From Coriobacteriaceae bacterium AM100-PB1-1D-6A (lineage in GTDB: Bacteria > Actinomycetota > Coriobacteriia > Coriobacteriales > Coriobacteriaceae), in assembly GCA_027660625.1 (NCBI GenBank), contig JAQDNC010000007.1, positions 77,207-141,206 on the forward strand: a DNA stretch of 64,000 nucleotides, written 5' to 3'. The stretch's first letter is position 1; each line of letters begins with the position of its first letter. The notes under the pieces were generated by a model that saw only the letters and a list, made by a program, of their open reading frames with translations, ran no database searches and was not told where the DNA came from. Both the position numbers and the translations under genes were made by a program. Below, piece by piece: positions 9,366 through 16,870 of the stretch.

Positions 9366-10539
9366 AGCGGCTCCTTCCAAAGATCAGCGTAGCGGCGACG
9401 ACAAACACCAGGGCCATCAGGACGAGCGCGCCGACGCGGACGGCGAAGGGCCCCAGGTCCTCAAAGAAATACAGGCGATTGAACATGTCGCAGATGAGCT
9501 TGACGGGGTTGAGCCAGCACTCGGCCGGGCAGGCGCGGGCGACATCGTCGGCAAGCGCCATCGCCGGCTCGCCGTAGAGCCCGGCAAACAGGGCGCACGT
9601 GGTGGCAAAGCCCGTGAGGATGCCCGACTTGGATGCCTTGCCACCCTTAACGGGAAGCGTACCCACAAAGAGCCCCAGGCCCGTGGCGGCAAGCGCGGAT
9701 GCAGCACCGCCCAGCAGGCACAGCCCCTCGCGCCCGCCAAAGTCGACGCCAACGACTAGGCGCACGTAGCCAATCGCGACCGCCATCGAGGCAAAGGAAA
9801 CCAGCCACGAGCCGACAAAGATGCCGGCCAGCGACGCCGTCTTGGAAAGGCCACCCACGCAGCGGCGCGCTCCAAGGCCCGACAGATTGGGCTGCAGGTC
9901 GACGACGCTCAAGGCGGCAAACTCGGCAGACATCATCGCGACCAGGCCAAAGAGCGCGTAGTAGTAAATGGTCGTGCCGTCGGGCGTGGTGCGCGTCAGG
10001 CTCACGCGGCGGGTTCCGCCCTCGAGCGACAGGGCGCGCGCAACCGCCTCCGGGTCGGCAAGGGCGGCCGGGTTGTCTTGGGCAATCTGGGACATGAGCT
10101 CGGCATTTTGCGTATACGAGCTTGCCACCGTCTCCAGAATGCTGCGATCGGTGAGCACCGACGAGGCACGCGAGCTGTCGTAGCTCGATAGCAGCGTGAG
10201 CTTGGGTGCGCCCGAATCGTCGACCGTATAGATGCCCGCGACCTCGCCAGCCTTAAGCGCACGGTTCGCGGCGGCTGCGTCGTCGCACTCGTGGATCTCG
10301 AGCAGCTGATCGTCGCCCTCCTTGGCAAGCGACGTCGCCACGTTCTTAAAGGACGAAGCGCCCCAGGCTTCGTCAGCGACAACGGCTACCGGCACCGGGT
10401 CGACTTTTCCGTCAGAGCTCAGGTTCGCGAACATAAACATGAACATCGTTGAAAGTGCAATGGGAAAGATCGCGCCCCAGACCCATGTACTCGGTCGACG
10501 CAGTAGCGTCTTGAGCGTGGTGATGATGGTGTTGAACAT
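9352..10539 (-). CDS. ABC-2 type transporter permease
   Basis: A 395-residue paralogous-type permease with the same plan: an N-terminal helix after TLLRRPSTWVWG, an external domain (about 35-200) and several helices from about 210 onward. It begins 9 nt downstream of the ATPase stop and overlaps the next permease. The two permeases probably form a heterodimer. The divergent two-component system starting at 11684 is the likely regulator, a very common arrangement for exporters responding to cell-envelope or antibiotic stress. Confidence 0.88.
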   Translation of the reverse strand: MFNTIITTLKTLLRRPSTWVWGAIFPIALSTMFMFMFANLSSDGKVDPVPVAVVADEAWGASSFKNVATSLAKEGDDQLLEIHECDDAAAANRALKAGEVAGIYTVDDSGAPKLTLLSSYDSSRASSVLTDRSILETVASSYTQNAELMSQIAQDNPAALADPEAVARALSLEGGTRRVSLTRTTPDGTTIYYYALFGLVAMMSAEFAALSVVDLQPNLSGLGARRCVGGLSKTASLAGIFVGSWLVSFASMAVAIGYVRLVVGVDFGGREGLCLLGGAASALAATGLGLFVGTLPVKGGKASKSGILTGFATTCALFAGLYGEPAMALADDVARACPAECWLNPVKLICDMFNRLYFFEDLGPFAVRVGALVLMALVFVVAATLIFGRSRYEHL

Positions 10540-10548
10540 GGCCGCCCC

Positions 10549-11487
10549 CTAGTCGCGCAGCTCGCGGCCGGTGATCTCGAGGAACACGTCGTTGAGAGTC
10601 GGCGGCTCGCTCCACACGCGGCCGAGCGCCACGTCGGCGGCGCGCAACGTGTCGAGGATGTCGACCAGATTGTGCGGACTCGCTTCGCAGGTGCAGACGA
10701 GCTCGCCGCCGGACAGCTCGACCGAAAGCACGTGCTCGAGGGCGCGCAGGCGCTCAACCGTGGCGGTCTCGACGGCGCCGACCTCGACGGTCACGCGCTC
10801 GCCCATTTGAATCATGCGCTTGAGCTCGTCGTTGGTGCCCTGCGCCAGCACACGGCCGCCGTCCATGATCATGATGCGGCTGCAAATCTGCTCGACTTCC
10901 TCCATGTAATGGCTGGTATACACCACCGTGGCGCCCTCGTCGCGCAGGCGGCAGATGCCCTCCAGGATGGCGTTGCGGCTCTGCGGATCGACCGCCACCG
11001 TGGGCTCGTCAAAGAAGATGAGCTCGGGCTTGTGCGCGATACCGCAGGCGATGTTGAGGCGACGCGCCAGGCCGCCCGAGAGCTTGCCGGGGCGGAACTT
11101 GGTAAAGTCGCCCAGGCCAACAAAGTCGATCGCCTCGTCCACCAGCGCACGGCGGCGCTTGCGATCGCTAACGTAAAGGCTGCAGAAATAGTCGATGTTC
11201 TCGCGCACCGTAAGCTCGTCGAATACCGCCACCTGCTGCGGCACCACGCCGATGCGACGCTTGAGGTCATAGCGGGCGGGCGTCATGGGCTCGCCGAACA
11301 GCTCGATGGTGCCTTTGTCGTAGGCGAGCAGCTGCAGGATGCAGTTGATGGACGTAGTCTTACCCGAGCCGTTGGGGCCGAGCAGGCCAAAGATCTCGCC
11401 GGGGGCGATGCTCAGGTTAAAGTGGTCGAGCGCAATAAGGTCGTCATAGCGCTTGACGAGGTTTTCGACGTGGACGATGTCTGTCAT
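10549..11487 (-). CDS. ABC transporter ATP-binding protein (ABC-2 exporter, DrrA-like)
   Basis: A 312-residue ATPase with Walker A GLLGPNGSGKTT, Q-loop GVVPQQVAVF, signature LSGGLARRLNIACGIAH, Walker B LIFFDEPTVAVD and H-loop VVYTSHYMEE. The roughly 90-residue C-terminal extension typical of DrrA/CcmA-type drug-export ATPases is present and ends in PTLNDVFLEITGRELRD. First gene of the exporter operon, divergent from the histidine kinase with about 200 bp between the starts. Confidence 0.92.
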   Translation of the reverse strand: MTDIVHVENLVKRYDDLIALDHFNLSIAPGEIFGLLGPNGSGKTTSINCILQLLAYDKGTIELFGEPMTPARYDLKRRIGVVPQQVAVFDELTVRENIDYFCSLYVSDRKRRRALVDEAIDFVGLGDFTKFRPGKLSGGLARRLNIACGIAHKPELIFFDEPTVAVDPQSRNAILEGICRLRDEGATVVYTSHYMEEVEQICSRIMIMDGGRVLAQGTNDELKRMIQMGERVTVEVGAVETATVERLRALEHVLSVELSGGELVCTCEASPHNLVDILDTLRAADVALGRVWSEPPTLNDVFLEITGRELRD

Positions 11488-11683
11488 GAGGCGGCCCTTC
11501 CGTTGATTGCGGCCCGGTACGATTGCATCATCGCAGGAGCCGCCGGCGCGCGCCAGTGAGCTTTGTCACGAGTGCGGGGCTTGGTCGCGTTGCCCGCCGG
11601 CGCCCCGCTTTGCCGCGCGGGAGGAATGTCACGGTTGCGTAGGCGGCGCCTCCCCCGCGCGCAGCATCGCGTACAATACCCGT

Positions 11684-12829
11684 ATGAACAGGCTTTTCGA
11701 CAAATCGATTGTGCTGGCGTGCTGCATTGCGGCCGCTATGGGCCTTACTGTGGACGCTCGCCTGGTCGCGGCGTTTTGCCTTGGCGTTATCGCCACCTCG
11801 CTGGCCGAGGTCGCACAGGGGGAACGCACACGCCGCACAAGCGAGGCCGCGAGCTACGCTTACATCATCGCGGCTGTCTTCGTGCCGCCGTTTGTGCCGT
11901 TTGCGCCCCTCGCCTTTTATGACATCGCGCGGCGCGTGCGCCGTGAACGCGTTTGGGTCGCGTTGGGCATTGGCGTCGCCTTTGTCTTTGCACTCATCGC
12001 GGACCTTCGCGCCGACGCGCTTACCGCCCGAACGCTCCTGCTGACCACCATCCTTTCGGTTGCCGCAACCTTGCTATCGCTACGTACCGCCCAGTTGGAG
12101 CGCGAGCAGCAGCGCATGCGCCGTACCCGTGACGAGCTGCAGGAACGAGCCCTCGCGCTCGAGGCGCGCAACCGCGATCTTGCCGATCGCCAGGACTACG
12201 AAGTCGAGCTCGCGACGCTCGCCGAACGCGCCCGCATCGCGCGCGAGATCCACGATAATGTCGGGCACCAGCTCACGCGCACCTCGCTGCAGGCCGAAGC
12301 CCTGCGCGTGGTCCACGCCGACGAGCCCGGTGTCGCCGCCGATTTCGCCGACGTCAAACGCACGGTTGACGAAGCGCTCCAGCTCGTACGCACCAGCGTC
12401 CACGCGCTCAACGACAACGCCGTCGACCTTTCCGTGCAGCTCAAACGCATTGTCGAAGGCGCGCACTCGGACGGCGGCCCGCAGATTGAGCTTGAAGTTA
12501 TGGCCGAACATGCGCCCGCAAACGTCGCCAACTGCTTTGCGGCAGTCCTGCGCGAGGCGCTCTCCAACACCATGCGCCACGCTTGCGCCCGTACTGTCAC
12601 CGTACGGTGCATGGAGCATCCGTCGTTTTACCAGCTCATCGTTGCCGACGACGGCACGGGCGGAGCCCAGGCAAGCGGTCGCGGCGCCGCGGAGGGCATG
12701 GGGCTCGCCTCCATGCGCGAACGCATCGAGGCGCTTGGCGGCACTTTCACCGCCGGCCCGCGCGCCGGTGCCGGCGGCTGGCGTGTGTTTGCCACCGTTC
12801 CCAAACAGCAAGGAGATGAGGGCCGATGA
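11684..12829 (+). CDS. NarL-family sensor histidine kinase
   Basis: A 381-residue membrane kinase. About four or five hydrophobic segments occupy residues 1-140, a coiled-coil linker lies near 145-175 (ERARIAREIHDNVGHQL follows), the HisKA_3 phospho-acceptor His is in REIHDNVGHQLT near 190, and the HATPase domain is C-terminal (N-box REALSNTMRHA, G-box DDGTGG and GMGLASMRERIEALGG). There is no extracytoplasmic sensor domain, so it is the intramembrane-sensing type often paired with ABC exporters. Start taken at ATG 11684 (MNRLFDKS); a longer frame upstream lacks a membrane-type start. Overlaps the response regulator by 4 nt (ATGA). Confidence 0.93.
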   Translation: MNRLFDKSIVLACCIAAAMGLTVDARLVAAFCLGVIATSLAEVAQGERTRRTSEAASYAYIIAAVFVPPFVPFAPLAFYDIARRVRRERVWVALGIGVAFVFALIADLRADALTARTLLLTTILSVAATLLSLRTAQLEREQQRMRRTRDELQERALALEARNRDLADRQDYEVELATLAERARIAREIHDNVGHQLTRTSLQAEALRVVHADEPGVAADFADVKRTVDEALQLVRTSVHALNDNAVDLSVQLKRIVEGAHSDGGPQIELEVMAEHAPANVANCFAAVLREALSNTMRHACARTVTVRCMEHPSFYQLIVADDGTGGAQASGRGAAEGMGLASMRERIEALGGTFTAGPRAGAGGWRVFATVPKQQGDEGR

Positions 12830-13455
12830 GGCTCATCGTTGTCGACGACGACCGCCTAGTGGTCGATTCGCTCAAGATTATCCTGGGCGCCCAGCCGCAG
12901 ATCGAGGTGGTGGGCACCGGTGCCAACGGCAACGACGCAGTGGCTCTCTATGCCGAACACGCACCCGATATCGCACTGCTCGACATCCAGATGCCGGAGC
13001 GCGACGGCCTTTCGGCGGCACGCGAGATCCTTGAGCGTGATCCTGCAGCACGCGTGGTGTTTCTGACGACATTCTCGGATGACGAGTACATAGTGTCGGC
13101 GCTCAAGCTGGGCGCCCGCGGCTACCTGATCAAGACCGATGTCGCCGCCATTCCACCGGCGTTGGCGCAGGTCATGGACGGTAAACGCGTGCTCGAGGGC
13201 AAGGCGATCGAGGACATCGATTTTGACGGAACGGGCGTCGAGGCCGGCACGACCCGCCGGCCCGCGGCCTTTGTCAGCCTGACCGACCGCGAGTTCGAAG
13301 TCGCAGAGCTCATCGCCCGTGGCCTCGACAACAAGGAGATTGCCGCCACGGCATACATGGGCGAAGGCACCGTGCGCAACCACATCAGCTCGATCCTTGC
13401 CAAAATGGGCCTGCGCAACCGCACGCAGATTGCCATCGCCTACCTGCGAGGGTAA
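12826..13455 (+). CDS. NarL/LuxR-family response regulator
   Basis: A 209-residue regulator: an N-terminal receiver with acidic pocket VDDDR, phospho-acceptor Asp in ALLDIQMPERDG (about residue 51), Thr in VFLTTFSDDEY and Lys in LIKTD. A C-terminal LuxR HTH follows (LTDREFEVAELIARGLDNKE, then GTVRNHISSILAKMGLRNRT). Complete and in the normal size range. By position it should control the divergent ABC-2 exporter and probably itself. Confidence 0.95.
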   Translation: MRLIVVDDDRLVVDSLKIILGAQPQIEVVGTGANGNDAVALYAEHAPDIALLDIQMPERDGLSAAREILERDPAARVVFLTTFSDDEYIVSALKLGARGYLIKTDVAAIPPALAQVMDGKRVLEGKAIEDIDFDGTGVEAGTTRRPAAFVSLTDREFEVAELIARGLDNKEIAATAYMGEGTVRNHISSILAKMGLRNRTQIAIAYLRG

Positions 13456-13519
13456 TTACCCAGCGACCGACCGCCCCGGCAGAGTAAAATGGCTGTCACC
13501 GATTTAATACCATTTCGAG

Positions 13520-13665
13520 ACTATGTCGGTTTACTACGATGAATCGCCCACCTTCGACCACAGCAAATTGCGCACTTGCAAAACCGCAGGTAGAGCGCTT
13601 GCAATATTTAGAAAAATGCAGTCATGGTCGGGAATGTCGAATTCATCGTAGTAAACCGACATAGT
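13520..13665. repeat. Foldback element A (146 bp) of the ACCGCAGGTAG superfamily
   Basis: Perfect 25-bp inverted arms: 13520-13544 begins ACTATGTCGGTTTACTACG, and 13641-13665 is its reverse complement. The interior carries CGACCACAGC and, at about 13580, the core AAAACCGCAGGTAG followed by GCGCTTGC. The outer flanks resemble CATTTC...AGTTTTG, as in elements B and D. No ORF is convincing. Confidence 0.85.
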
Positions 13666-13845
13666 TTTGTTCGGGCGGCCCTGCACGAGCACCTCCACAA
13701 ACCTCGCGGGACCAAAATGATCCCTTTTCTTCCGCCCGCGGAGATCGGCAGACAGGTCACGCGGCAGCCATCGCAAGGCCAAAATGATCCGTTTTCTCCG
13801 TCCCCGAGGGATCAGGGGCTGGTACTGATATGGTGCCATTTCATA

Positions 13846-13991
13846 ACTATGTCGGATTACGGGGCTAAAGCCGGAGCCCTCATCCATACCTTCATTTTTT
13901 CAAAAACGGCAAGCTATCTACCTGCGGTTTTATTTTCGTGGTCTTCGATATGGTTGGGGATTCGCAATCCAGTCCCGTAATCCGGCATAGT
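13846..13991. repeat. Foldback element B (146 bp), same superfamily, core on the minus strand
   Basis: Arms ACTATGTCGGATTACGGG (13846-13863) and CCCGTAATCCGGCATAGT (13974-13991) pair with one mismatch. The core reads CTACCTGCGGTTTTA on the plus strand, so the interior is inverted relative to element A. On the minus strand GCGAATCCCCAACCAT matches element D. Between A and B (13666-13845) lie two direct copies of CCAAAATGATCC(C/G)TTTTCT, another short dispersed repeat. Nothing else is seen in this 626-bp gap apart from the hairpin at 14027. Confidence 0.85.
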
Positions 13992-14026
13992 TTTATTCGT
14001 AGCGGCCCAACCGCGCGTTCACGCGC

Positions 14027-14060
14027 GGGGCCGGTGGGGCAATTTTGCCCCACCGGCCCC
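14027..14060. terminator. GC hairpin downstream of the ech operon
   Basis: A perfect 14-bp stem GGGGCCGGTGGGGC / GCCCCACCGGCCCC with a 6-nt loop, 22 nt beyond the echF stop. There is no clear T-run, so it may be a rho-assisted terminator or an mRNA 3'-stabilising hairpin. Confidence 0.55.
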
Positions 14061-14081
14061 TATTCCAGCTCTATTCCAGCG

Positions 14082-14423
14082 CTACTCCGGCTTAGTTTCT
14101 ACCGTGGGAGTCTTATCCGCCGCAACTGGAGTGCGGGCGGTATCCATAGTCAGGCAGTGCTTGGGACAGCTTTCGATGCACTCGCCGCACACCACGCAGG
14201 CGTACGGGTCAATCGACCAGGCGCCGCCTTTGCGATCGACCGCGAGCGCGCCCGCCGGGCAGCGACGCGCGCACATGCCGCAGCAAATGCACACGTCCAT
14301 GTCGTTAACGATATGTCCGCGCAAGCGCTCGGGCGTCGTCAGTTTCTCCTGCGGATAGCACACCGTGACCGGCTGCTTGACCATAGAGCCCAAGGCCGTC
14401 TTGGCAAATGTCAGTAAACTCAT
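14082..14423 (-). CDS. echF: Ech-type hydrogenase ferredoxin-like subunit (EchF)
   Basis: A 113-residue polyferredoxin-type subunit, homologous to NuoI/HycF, carrying two 4Fe-4S binding motifs: CICCGMCARRCP near residue 47 and CVVCGECIESCP near 76. It should relay electrons between ferredoxin and the EchC cluster of the hydrogenase at the cytoplasmic face. The last 20 residues are a Thr/Pro/Lys-rich tail not needed for cluster binding. It is the final gene of echAB-C-D-E-F, starting 7 nt after echE. Confidence 0.9.
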   Translation of the reverse strand: MSLLTFAKTALGSMVKQPVTVCYPQEKLTTPERLRGHIVNDMDVCICCGMCARRCPAGALAVDRKGGAWSIDPYACVVCGECIESCPKHCLTMDTARTPVAADKTPTVETKPE

Positions 14424-14430
14424 GCCGCGT

Positions 14431-15519
14431 CTACCTTTCCGTGCAGCTAATGCAGGGGTCGATGGTCAGGATAATCATAGGAACGTTGGCAAGGAGCACG
14501 CCCTGCAGCGCATGTGTCAGACCCGCCAGGTTTTGCGACGTCGGCGTTCGCACGCGAAAACGGTCCAGATTCTTGGTGCCGTTACCGCGCACATAGTAGT
14601 ACGCCTCGCCGCGCGGCTGCTCAATCACAACCTCGCCGCGCGCGCCGTCGGCCGGCGTGAGCTTGGTGCGCCCGCCGATACCGTCGTGCGGGATCTTGCC
14701 CACAAGCTCCTTGATGATGTCCATGGCCTGCGTGACCTCGGCACAACGCACCTGGCAGCGGGCATAGCAGTCGCCGTCGGTAGCAACGATGGGCTCAAAT
14801 GCTGCCAGGCCTGCATAGGCACCGTCGCCAAACATGCGCACGTCGTAATCCACGCCCGAGGCGCGACCGAACGGGCCGACCATCGACAGATTCAGCGCGT
14901 CCTTCTTGCTGATCACGCCCACGCCATGCAGGCGCTCGCCGCAGCTATTGTCGTCCAAAAACGTATGCACCAGGGCCTCGTAGTCGGGACGCATGGCATC
15001 GAGCGTCTGGACAATACCCGCCAGCTCGGAGTCCTCAATGTCGTGCTTAAGGCCGCCGATCTCGTTGATCGACAGAATCACGCGACCACCGCACGTGCTC
15101 TCGAAGATCTTGAGAATCTGCTCGCGCAGCGTCCACGAACGATAGAACAGCGCCTCGAAGCCAAAGGCATCGGCGAGCAGGCCCAGCCACAGCAGATGCG
15201 AGTGGATGCGCGAAAGCTCGTGCAAAATGGTGCGGATATACTGCGCGCGGCCGGGCACCTCGATGTCGAGCATGCGCTCGCAGGCGCTGGCATAGCCATA
15301 GCTGTGGCCCACGGCGCAGATGCCGCAGATGCGCTCGGCGATGTAGCCAAACTGGTGCATGTCGCGCTTTTCGGTGAGCTTCTCGAGTCCGCGGTGCACA
15401 AAGCCGATCTGCGGAATTGCCTCGATGACGCGGTCGTCCTCGATCACCAGGTCCAGATGAAGCGGCTCGGGCAGCACCGGGTGTTGCGGGCCAAACGGAA
15501 TAACGGAGCGATGTGCCAT
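14431..15519 (-). CDS. echE: Ech-type [NiFe] hydrogenase large subunit (EchE, NuoD-like)
   Basis: A 362-residue catalytic subunit. Both Ni-ligating motifs are intact: RICGICAVGHSYGYASACE near residue 63, and DPCISCTER at the extreme C-terminus. Complex I NuoD lacks these cysteines, so this is a true hydrogenase of group 4 rather than a Nuo complex. The protein ends immediately after the L2 motif (CISCTER-stop), so no C-terminal peptide needs to be removed by a maturation endopeptidase. No hyp maturation genes lie in this window. Catalyses reversible H2 formation from protons and ferredoxin electrons. Confidence 0.93.
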   Translation of the reverse strand: MAHRSVIPFGPQHPVLPEPLHLDLVIEDDRVIEAIPQIGFVHRGLEKLTEKRDMHQFGYIAERICGICAVGHSYGYASACERMLDIEVPGRAQYIRTILHELSRIHSHLLWLGLLADAFGFEALFYRSWTLREQILKIFESTCGGRVILSINEIGGLKHDIEDSELAGIVQTLDAMRPDYEALVHTFLDDNSCGERLHGVGVISKKDALNLSMVGPFGRASGVDYDVRMFGDGAYAGLAAFEPIVATDGDCYARCQVRCAEVTQAMDIIKELVGKIPHDGIGGRTKLTPADGARGEVVIEQPRGEAYYYVRGNGTKNLDRFRVRTPTSQNLAGLTHALQGVLLANVPMIILTIDPCISCTER

Positions 15520-15524
15520 GGACC

Positions 15525-16241
15525 TTACGCCTCCTTTTTCTGCTTGTCGCGGGCGGCCTTGGCGGCAAGCGCCGCGCGGACCTTGGCCGCTTTCTCGGGA
15601 TCCATGGCGGCGAGCTTTGCCTCCAGCTCGGCGGCCTTGAGCGCGGCCTTCGCAGCAGCTTCATCGTGTTGAGTATAGGAGCCGGCAGTCGCAGCGGACT
15701 GGGCGACGGCAGCGCCCGCAGCATCGCCGGCGCCTGCGGCGCCCTCCCCCGCAGCAGCGGCGGCAGCGGCCTTCTCGGCCGCAGCCTTGCGCGCCTTGGC
15801 CTCTGCGGCGGCACGGACCTTCATGGCTTTCTCGCGCGCGGCCTTCACCTCGGGTGTGATAACGCTCATGGGCTCGGCAGTCGAGACCTGGTAGAAAAAG
15901 CCCTTAAAGTCGATCTGCATATCGGCAATGGCAAGCCCAAACAGATCGTGTGCCTCGTTCTCAAACGGGAACACCGCCGGATAGTACGAGCTGATGGACG
16001 GAATCTCCTGATTCTGGTCGATGCCCTCAACCACAAGGTTCTCGATCGCATAGCTGCCGTCCTGAGCGCTCTGCTCCTGAGCAGCACGAACGTTAATAAA
16101 CGTATAGACCAGGCGATACGTGCCGTCGTCGACTTTGCGCTCGGCGTGCATCTGCACAAAGCGCGCGCCGACGCCCTTGAGCGCCTGGACATGCGACAGG
16201 AGCTCGTCGATCCCGACGGTGGTATAGATAGCCTTTTGCAT
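15525..16241 (-). CDS. echD: Ech-type hydrogenase 30-kDa subunit (EchD, NuoC-like) with long Ala/Lys tail
   Basis: A 238-residue protein. Residues 1-120 are the NuoC/30-kDa domain (YTFINVRAAQEQ, ISSYYPAVFPFENEAHDLFG, MQIDFKGFFYQ). Residues about 130-238 are a low-complexity Ala/Lys/Glu-rich tail, probably a charged helix or coiled coil, absent from typical EchD (about 110-130 residues). Starts within the stop codon of echC (TAATG), so translation is coupled. A structural subunit of the hydrophilic arm. Confidence 0.88.
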   Translation of the reverse strand: MQKAIYTTVGIDELLSHVQALKGVGARFVQMHAERKVDDGTYRLVYTFINVRAAQEQSAQDGSYAIENLVVEGIDQNQEIPSISSYYPAVFPFENEAHDLFGLAIADMQIDFKGFFYQVSTAEPMSVITPEVKAAREKAMKVRAAAEAKARKAAAEKAAAAAAAGEGAAGAGDAAGAAVAQSAATAGSYTQHDEAAAKAALKAAELEAKLAAMDPEKAAKVRAALAAKAARDKQKKEA

Positions 16242-16858
16242 TACTCGGCCTCCTTTGCAGCGGCGGGCGTCTCAGCAGATGCGTCGCCAGCGACGGGCGC
16301 GGCGGGCTTCCCGGCAGGCGCGTCACCGGCACCGTCAGCCCCGGCCCCCGCAGCCACAAACCCGTCCTCGCCCAGCTCAACGCCACCGTCCCAGGTAGCG
16401 GCACCGCCCACGGTGAGCGGGTCGCCGCCAGCACGCATCACGGCCTCCTTCTGGTCCAGGATGCCGCACGCCTCCACGATGGCATCAATCACCGTCTCGG
16501 GACGAATGGCGCACCCGGGCGCGTATACGTCCACGGGAATCGCGCGGTCCACGCCTCCGATCACGTTGTAGGCATCGCGGAATACGCCGCCCGAGCACGC
16601 GCAGATGCCGCACGCCACCACGCACTTGGGCTCGAGCATCTGGTTGTAGATCTGGCGCACGACGGGCAGGTTCTGGGCATTGACCGACCCCGTCACCAAA
16701 AAGATGTCCGCATGCTTGGGGTTGCCGGTGTTGACCACGCCAAAGCGCTCCGCATCGAACAGCGGCGTGAGCGAGGCCAGCACCTCGATATCGCATCCGT
16801 TGCAGCTCGAGCCGTCGTAATGAATAACCCACGGCGAGCGCGACATTTTATGATCCAT
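16241..16858 (-). CDS. echC: Ech-type hydrogenase small subunit (EchC, NuoB-like)
   Basis: A 205-residue subunit. Residues 1-145 match the 20-kDa NuoB/HycG family, with proximal-cluster cysteines in SSCNGCDIEVLA (near 17), ACGICACSGGVF (near 80) and APGCAIRPE (near 112). Residues 150-205 are an Ala/Pro/Gly/Glu-rich disordered tail not present in typical EchC, paralleling the tail of EchD. Carries the 4Fe-4S cluster nearest the NiFe centre. Starts 12 nt after echAB. Confidence 0.9.
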   Translation of the reverse strand: MDHKMSRSPWVIHYDGSSCNGCDIEVLASLTPLFDAERFGVVNTGNPKHADIFLVTGSVNAQNLPVVRQIYNQMLEPKCVVACGICACSGGVFRDAYNVIGGVDRAIPVDVYAPGCAIRPETVIDAIVEACGILDQKEAVMRAGGDPLTVGGAATWDGGVELGEDGFVAAGAGADGAGDAPAGKPAAPVAGDASAETPAAAKEAE

Positions 16859-16870
16859 GGATGCCGCCTC

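Noticed and set aside
13534..13980. Small frames inside foldbacks A and B
   Set aside because: They cross the inverted arms on either strand and have no start signals.
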